Positions 31,401-40,400 of a DNA stretch of 64,000 nucleotides are shown piece after piece. Within the stretch, counting starts at the first letter, position 1. Every line of letters begins with the position of its first letter. Source of the DNA: Gammaproteobacteria bacterium (GTDB taxonomy: Bacteria; Pseudomonadota; Gammaproteobacteria; Pseudomonadales; Pseudomonadaceae); NCBI GenBank assembly GCA_023475025.1, contig JAMCWB010000004.1, positions 186,001-250,000 on the forward strand, given 5' to 3'. The notes beneath the pieces were generated by a model. It saw nothing but the letters and a program-made list of their open reading frames with translations, made no database searches and was not told where the DNA came from. Made by a program: the position numbers and the translations under genes.

Positions 31401-34400
31401 CAAGCCACCTGCTGCGGCCAGGCTGTTTACCTGAACCCCCCCGGTGCCTTCGGCATCCAGGTTGATGGCCGATCCCGCCAACTGACTGTTCTCCGCGACA
31501 TCGACCTCCACGTCGCTGTCGCGCTTGCCGGTGCCGACCACAACACCGACAGCTGCAGCGCCAGCCGCTGCACCTATTGCTTCAATAGTCAGCGACAGCC
31601 CATCGCGGGCCAACGCCGAAAAGGCACCCGTTGCGCTATGTTGCCCATTGATATGGCTGCTCACCCAATTGTTCATGACACCCACAGCGACAGCCGCGCC
31701 CAGACCGACGCCAAAACCCACCGCGCCGGTATAGGCTTCGACATTCACCGCACTGCCCGCATCTTTGAGCTGGCCCGCATCGGCGACAATATCGATACTG
31801 CCGGCCTGAGTACTGCCACCCGTCAGTTCTGCGGTCACCCGCGCGTTGGATAAGGTATAAGCGACGGCTCCGCCCACGGCAGCAAGGCCGGACGCCTGGG
31901 CTGAACCCGCCAGGTTGCGACTGTGCAGCAGATCCTGTGCTTCGATACTGACGCTGCCATTGGCCCGCAGGGTGCTATCACTGACCCGTGCCAGGGTTTC
32001 ATGCACATAGACCGGGTTATTCTGCAGGCGCTCACGCGTATCACCGGGCTTCCCGGTACTGTTGATGGTCTGCATATCCTGGCTGTTACTGACCGCGTGC
32101 AGCTCGTATTCGCCGGTGGCTTCGTTATACACCGCAGTCTGGTATTGCTGGTCATCCATTTCAAAGGCGGCAAAGCCATTGACCAGTGTCAGGGTGCCAT
32201 TGTCCTTGTTCAGCTCATCCATGGGATCGGCATCATCGACCTGAGTCGCACCCGAACCGAGCATCAGCAACCCGAGACTGCCACCCAGCGCCACACTGCC
32301 GCCAACCCCGCCAGTAACCGTATAGAGTTCGACATCACTGTTACGCTCAGCCAGCACATCAATGGTACCGGAGGAGTAAACCGTGCTGTCCAGCAGCTGG
32401 GCGCGGGTCGCATTGTTGGCAATCAACACATTGGCACTGGCGCCCAGCGAGGTTCCACCAACCGCAGCCGAACCGGCATTGCTCAGCGCCACCAGGCTGT
32501 CCGTCGCGGACACCTGCAGGCTGGCGGCTCGGTTACCTGAAGCACCGATATCGGTACCGGCAACCCCCGCCTCAGTCACATTTTCAATCAGCGCAACGTT
32601 GACCGAACCGGCAGCAGCAAAGCCGCCGCCAGACCCACTGATACTGTTCACCAGCAGATGGGTATTGGACTGGGCATCTACCAGCACACTACCCGCTGTC
32701 GTCACCTGTGTGCGCGGCTGAGTCTGGCCTGGTTGGGCACCCAACCAGGCCCGTACGGTACTGCTGTTGGTGGCAAAGGCTACCCCGGCCCCGGCCCCTA
32801 CCGCACCGACGGCCAGCGATCCCGAATTGGGTGACAAGCGATTGTTCGCCTGCGCCTTGATCGCCAAACTACCAACACTGAGCGTGCTGCCATCATCGAC
32901 CAGCGCTTCGGTATCCCCTTCAACCACGATAATACTGGCGCTGCCATTCAAACCGACGACGCCACCGGCCAGGCCGGCAACAATACTGCTGGCCGCACGG
33001 CTGGCCTGAGCAATGACCTCAGTACCCGCGCGGCTAGCAAGGTGCGCACCGCGCACTACCGCTCGCGTATCACGCGCGATGACGCCACTATCGACCGTTG
33101 CCGCGCCGGAGCCGCCCAGAGAAATAGCCGCATTGAACAGCCCCCCGAAAGAATAGGTATGACTGTATGCCCCTACACTGAGCGCCTGCTGCGCATGCGC
33201 ACCCAGGTTGTCCTGATTGATGAGCGCCTGGTCAATTTCAGCCAAAGTCGCACCCGACAGCACGCTGGCATTATTCACCCCTGACACGGCACCGCTGCCC
33301 AGCGGCACCAGCGCAACAGCTGCACTGGCGCTGATCTGCCCAACCTGCTGCAAGGTGGTAGCCCTGACAGCAACCCCATGGACCGTTTCCGTACCGGTTT
33401 GCAGATCCAGCACCGGCTTGAACATGTCCGCATCAATGTCGTTGTCGTTATCCGGCGCATCCGCAACCAGATCGTCCGGATCAGGTGCATTGGTCAGCTG
33501 ACCGTTATCCACCTGCAATCCTGCACCATTGGCCAGCGCAGTCACGCGGGTCGTGCTACCTGAAATACGACCTATGGTCTCGCTTTCCACCAGATTGACG
33601 GTCACCGCCCCTGCCGCAGCCGCATTACCACTGCCCGCGACTACGCCGGCGAAGGAGTTGATGACATCACTGTTCCACGCCTGAAGCGCAACATTGCGCT
33701 CGGCCATGATATCGGCGCCGTTCGTGATGGCCGCCAAGGTGTTGGTATTGAGCATGCTCACAGCAGAGCCAACATTGATCGCTGCGGTACCGGATACGCC
33801 TGCAGAAATCGAGGCTGTGCGGATGACCGCCGTGGACCGGGCACCAACCTGCAGGTTGCGCAGATTCAGGCGATCACCGTTGAGCGTTCCACTGACCAGC
33901 CCCTGAATATCATTACCTATGCGGTTGACCGCTACGGCCGCACCAATAGCCACGGACCCGGCACCAGCGGCACCACCAGCCAGAGAATTGATGGTGGATT
34001 TATCCGCTGCCGCAACGCTGACATCACCCGCCTGGCCGCTGACATTGACCAGTTTGGCATAGGTGCGCGCATCAATATTGTTGGTGGTATTGGAAACCAC
34101 GGCTGCCACGGTGCCCGCGCCAGCGCCACTGAGCGCCAAGGTATCAATACGTGCTTCGGTGTTGGCCAGGACATCAACCTTACTGCTGGCCGAGAGGGCC
34201 AGAGAGGTATTTTCAATCAGCGCCTGACGCACCTGGGTAACCACGCTGACCGCCACCGCCCCCGCACCAGCACCCGTTCCCGCGCCTTGCACATTACCGG
34301 CCAGGGTTTTGATGTCGGCTTCGCCGTCGACCACCAGCACCTCAACATCGCCGTCATTCTCGATGGCAGCATTGCGAATACGCGCGGTTTCTTCGCCATC

Positions 34401-37400
34401 GATCACATTGACGGCTACCGAAGCACCCACTGCCGCCGTGCCTGCGCCGCCGCCGCCAACAGCCGCAGAGCGGATCAGGGCATCACCCCCGCTTTTCAGG
34501 GATAGCTGGCCATCCAGTGCGTAATCGCCACCATCAATTTCGGCAATGCGTTTGGCCAGAATGATCGCGTTCACATTGGCCGCGCCAACCGCGACCGTGC
34601 CAGCGCCATTGGCAACGCCACCCAGCCCCCAGATCACACGATCACCTTCCGCCGCTGACAGACTCAGGCCACCCGCGGTTATGTTGCTGCCAACCACAGC
34701 AGCACGTTCGGTGCCTTGCAACAGGTTGGTTGTCGTGGCGCCGTTGACCGCCACCGTACCGGCACCACCGCCGGCAATCGCGATGGCGTAGATAGCCTGA
34801 TCCACACCCGCTTTCAGATCGATGTCAGCAAAACCGCTGAGAGTCGCATTATTGATCAGGGCTTCGCGGTCAGCGGCAATCCGGTTGAAGGAGGCGGCCA
34901 AACCCACAGCCGCCGTGCCGCCACCAGTAATCGAACCCGCCAGGGAGGCAATCTTAAGCCCTTGACCGGCGCTGGCATCCAGGCTCAGGACCTGACTATC
35001 GGACTCGGCAATAATAGTGGAATCACTGATACTGACCTCATCCTTGCCATTGATATTGTTGGCCGCAAAGGAACCGCCAACGCCAGCAGTGCCACCCCCT
35101 GCCGCATCAATGCCCAGACTCCAGATTTCACCATCCAGCGCCGAGCTCATCCGCAAATCACCCGTCAGGTTGATGGTACTGTCAGCCACCAGCGCACTGC
35201 GCTCTGCATCAACCAGATTCACGGCCACGCCGGCACCTACCCCCGCCGAGCCGCCGCCGGCCGCCAGGTTGAAGGCCAGTGACCAGATACTGGCACCCAG
35301 GTTGGGCTGACTGGCGGTCACAGTCAGGTTATTCACTGACATCGCCGCATTACTGAGCAGGGCCTTGGTGGTATCAGCTATACGGTTATAGGTAAACGCA
35401 GCACCTACGGCACTGCCGCCAGCGGACACGGCACCCGATAGCGCGGCGGTAATGATGCGGCTCTGCTGCGCAGCGCTGAGCACGGCATCGCCCTGCAGCA
35501 CATAGTTGCCACCATCAATAGTGGCCGTCGCGCTTTGTTCCAGATCACTGATGCTGAAGGCACCGCCCACGGCGGCCGTATTGCTGCTGGCGGCAATATT
35601 ACCGGCCAGCGAATACATGCCACCGGTTTTCAGCGCCTGTACCACCAGATCATTGGCATGCAGGGTACGGCCCGTCATATCCAGATTGGCGGCTACCGAA
35701 CCGCGCCCAATCAAGGCCGTGGCTGAGCCGCTGACCGCTGTATTTGAAGCACCCGCCACACCGATGGCCGCCGCCAGCACGTCGGTTTCATTACGCGCGA
35801 CCAGGTCCAGGTCGCCCGTCAAGTCAAGCGCCGTATTGGCAATGGAGGCCCTGTAGTCACTGCCGTTGTAGACCACCCCAAAGGCACCGGCCACGCCCGC
35901 CTTGCCACCCGAAGCACCCAGACTGCCAGCAATACCCAACACGGCTTCGCCGGCAATGGACCCGCTATCAAACAGGTTATGCGTGGTGGTATCCGCTACC
36001 GCCTCGCTATCGTCGGCACTGTCATCAAAGCCGCCCTCTTCAAACAGACCGTCTTCGGTGCCTGCCTGAACCTCAATGCCTGCCGCTGTTGCATTACCGT
36101 CCAGGTCCAGGTCACTGGCGGCCAGGGTCTGCGCTGCGGCGGCATCATGCTTGAACACATCGGACAAGGCATTCAGGCCCGGTACACTGGCCGCACGCAC
36201 CACCACATCACCGCCTGTCAGGCTGGCATCCCGGGTCGCCGAGGCATCCACCCGTGCGGTCACCTGGTTATCGAGGATCACCGCAAACAACGAACCAGCG
36301 CCGGCACCACTACTGGACCCGGTACTGACTGCAACAGCCAGGGCACCAGTCAACAAGCGGGTTGCACTATTGGCGGCGACGGTAAAACTGTCAAAATCCG
36401 CAGCGGTGCTGCCCAGCCATTCGGCTGTCAGGCTGTTCTGCACGATCGCCAGCACCAGCGAACCACCACCGCTGCCGCCTTTATCGGTACTCACAGCAAA
36501 AGCTCCGCCACCCAGCAAACTCCGGGTGCGGTCGTAGGCATTGACAGCAATCGAGCCTGGCGCCGCTTCGCGCTGATAGACCTCGGCATCAACCACCGCC
36601 GCACGGGTTTCACTGTCAAAAACACCCACTGAACCGGACAGGGCCACCGCCACATTGGTGTCACCGCCACTGGCCACGGACAGCCCCAGTCCCATACCGA
36701 TCTGGTCACCACTGCTGGCCGCCGTGACAGCCAGTTCATCATTGGCGTTAAACTGCACATCACTGACCAGGGCTTCGGTTTGATTGGCAATCTGGTTGAA
36801 GGCAACAGCCCCAGACAAGGCCGCACTGAACTTGCTCTTGTCACCACCGGCCAGGGTCAGAGCACCGGCCCCTGAACCACTGATCTGATGGGTCTGATTC
36901 AGCGACAGCACATTGACCGTACTGCCTTCGGCATCCCGCGGATCAAGCACTATATTGCCCAGATGCGCCCGATTCTTCTGTTTTGATATGTTGATACTGC
37001 TGGAAGCTGCCAGCGCCAGGCTGAATCCCTCAGAGTCACCACCAGAGCTGTCACCAGAACCGCCAGAGGACGTACCACTGGTCATCGACTTCACTTTGTC
37101 GAAAGCCTCAGTGATTTTTTCCAAGGCGCCTTCACCGCCTTCAATGACATTGGCGGCCTTGTCACCCAAATCATCACTGATCAGATTCAGGCCACTGGTA
37201 ATAATGGTTTTCAGCGCATCGCCAAGCCCCGACGATTTTTCTTCCGCACCCTTATCAGCACCGCCATCCTGGGCGGCCGTCTGATCCTGCGCCTGCTGTT
37301 CTTCTTCGGAGCGTGCCAGGGCGCCAGCAATGGCAAAGGCACCACTCTGGCCGGAGCTCTGTGCCAGCAGGGACAGCTCATTCACTTGCCAGCTGCCGGT

Positions 37401-40400
37401 CACAGCACTATCGCTGCCCGCACCCATCTGCCCCGGGCGCCACAGATTGCGGCCATTGCGCTGAGCACTGTTGTCGCCGATCAGCGCATAGACATCCGTA
37501 TTGACCACATTGACCGCAACACCGCCAGCAAGCCCGACATTCTCGGAAGCGGCTAGCGCACCCACCGCCGTCCAGAGACCCAGCTCATGCTCTGCCTGCA
37601 GATTGACGCGGTCGGCCGTGACATCCGTGCTGCTGTGAATTGAAGCATGTGAGGTGCTGTCTACCACACTGACCGCAACCGAGGCATTACCTGCCACGCT
37701 GGGCCCTTTGCCGGCAGACGGACTCACCCCGATAAACAATTCGTCCTGGCGAGCGCTGACGTTGACCGCTTCGGCAACGACGCTGCCACCGGCACCCATA
37801 CCGGCAATACTGCGGTTATCGGTAATCTGGATGTTGACCGCAGCCCCCACCGCGCCGCCATCAGAGGCTTCAGTACCGAACAGCATGTCAAAATTGCCGG
37901 CCACCGCCAGCTGTTGAACCGACGTTGAGGCCTGAACACTGAGCGGCTCGGCCCATTGGGTTTCCCGCGCCAGCAGTGCCTCGCGGTCCTCATCCTCATC
38001 AATGGTCTGCAGCAGCCCGAACGGCGTGTTTGTCCACTCACCGGCGTCCGTGGCGGTAGCGGTCAGGGTTACATTATCCCCCACCCAGGCCACAGCCTGA
38101 TTACGGCCCACGGCCACCGAGAGTGAACCGGCCATGCTGAGTTTTTCCGCCTCACCCTGTGAGTTGGCGTACTGGGTGGCAAATTCGGCGACGATACCCT
38201 GCTTCTTGTCTTTCAGCTGTGCCAGGTTGTCATAGACGGCTTCAAGCGAACTCCAACGGTCCAGACCGAGTAGATCCAGCGTCTGGCTATTGTGCGCCGC
38301 GACCCCCATGCGGACAGCGGTGACCTCGCTGCCATCGCCAATGATGGCCTGGGTGATTTGATCCAGTTGTCCGTATACCGCGGCGACACTCAAACTGACG
38401 TCGGCATCATCAGTACTGTCGTCATTGCGCTTGGCTGAACTGCTGACGGTACTCTCCGCGACATTGCGCAGCTTGCTCTGCTCCTGCAAGGCCTGCAGAC
38501 TCAAGTCGCCACTCAGATCCAGTGTCGGTGCATCACTGCCCGAGCCAATGACGGCCTCGACCTCATGGCCAGCGATACTGATACCCAACGCGGAAGCCAG
38601 ACGGAACTTGCTGTCCGTGGGCGTGCCAATACTGCCATCCGGCTTGTCGCCCGTCTCACCCCCAGCCTCTTCACCCGTACCGCCAGTACTGGCATTTTCT
38701 TCACGGGTCTCGCGATCTTCCGGGGTAAAGCCAAACAAGCCTTTTACGGTGTCCGCCAGATAATCAGTAACCCCCTTGGACTCCTTCTCGTCGGCTTTTT
38801 CCTTGATCCGATCCGCTTCGCTCTTGGTCGCTCCCGCTTCCACGGTGACCCGGCTTACCTGCTCATGCATCAGGTTGGCGGCGGTGACATTCAGGTTGCG
38901 CGCACCCTGGAGATCGGCGCTGAACTCAGCACGGGTATTGCTGTTGAGCAAAGACAAGGCAACCGCTGGCCCACCACTGGCACCATCACCACTGGCCTTG
39001 AAGCTGACCGTGTTATTGATGGTTTGCTCCGTCAACGCCAGAAGGTCGACATCGCGGCCCACAGTGACCTGCGCACCTTGCGCCACCTTGACCTCGGTGT
39101 TCAGGTCGGTCATTGCCATGCCAAAGGACAAGCCCATGGTTTTCAGCGCATTGCCGTCACCATCATTGCTGTTTTCTGCTTCTGCGGTCACCGACAGGCT
39201 GTTCACGCTGTGTGCCAGCAGGCTCAGATCCTGGCCCGCATTCAAGGTCGCGCCCTGCTCGACCGCTATGCGCGTATCGCCACTCAACTGACCATAGGCG
39301 GCACTGAAACCGAAGGGGATTTTTTCCCCGATGCTGTCCAGCGTCCAGGTTGAGCTATCAACCGTGCGCTTACTCTCAGCGCGCAACGCAATATCACCCG
39401 CCGCCAGCAATTGAGCAGCCGTACCAATGCGCACTTCGGCATCGGCATGTGCCAGATAGGCGGAAAGATTGGGAATCAGCAAAGTGAGTTCGGAAAAATT
39501 CTCCGGCGTCTGTAAAAAAGCATCCCGATCAAAGGCGTTGGCATATTGCTGGATAGGCTCATACAGGGTATCCAGCACATTGGCCCAGGTTTCTTCCTCA
39601 CTCCAGCCCTCAGCAGTCGCGAGCTGTTGAATATCGTCCTTGAGCTGGTCCTGGTTGAGTATCGATCCCAGAACATCGCGGGCTACCTGCGCTTTGCTCG
39701 CGGCACTGATAGCAATATCCCCGGCAATCAGGCTGCCTTCCACCTCAATCAAGGCGCTAGCTTTGGCATAACCCGCCAACTGACGGTTGGTGGCCAGCGC
39801 GTCCAGCGTTATGGAGCCCGCCTGAGCCGCCTCGTCATGGCCCGCATCCAGCACGACCTGCTCACCGATATGAATGCTGGCCTGGCCCAGGTCAGCAGCG
39901 AGCCATGGATTGGCCTGGTCATCAATGCCTTCTTTCAACTCATCCAGCGTCGCCGCTTCGGCACTCTCGTCGCAGAAAGAACAGCCAAGGTCACTGAAGG
40001 CATTCAGGGTAATGTCACCTGATGTTCCGTCACCTTCAGTGCGCACACTGATGCGAGCGTTGCCCGCCAGCGTCAGCGCTGGCGCCTCAAGGGTGACCTC
40101 ACCTCCGTCAGCGTGGTTGGCACCCTCTGCAATCAGTTGGGCGTCACCGTCTATAGTGACCGACTTACCGGCACCCACCTGAATCCGCGCGCCACTGTCA
40201 TCCGCCATCAGCGCTGCCAGCTCACCCGCTATTTCCACATCATCAGCGGCAACAATACGGATGCCGCCATCTTCCCGCGCGGCGGCCGTGCCTATGCTCA
40301 GACCATGGGTGTTGACAGTGGAAACAAAGAGATCCCGCGCGGTATCAGTACCGGCATTCAAGCGGGCACTGGCCTCGAGCAATACAGAGGCACCGTGCAG

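Noticed and set aside
29000-38000. CRISPR-like or tandem DNA repeats in the giant gene
   Set aside because: The periodicity is at protein level (Gly/Ala-rich modules of about 50 residues); DNA copies are diverged and there are no regular spacers.
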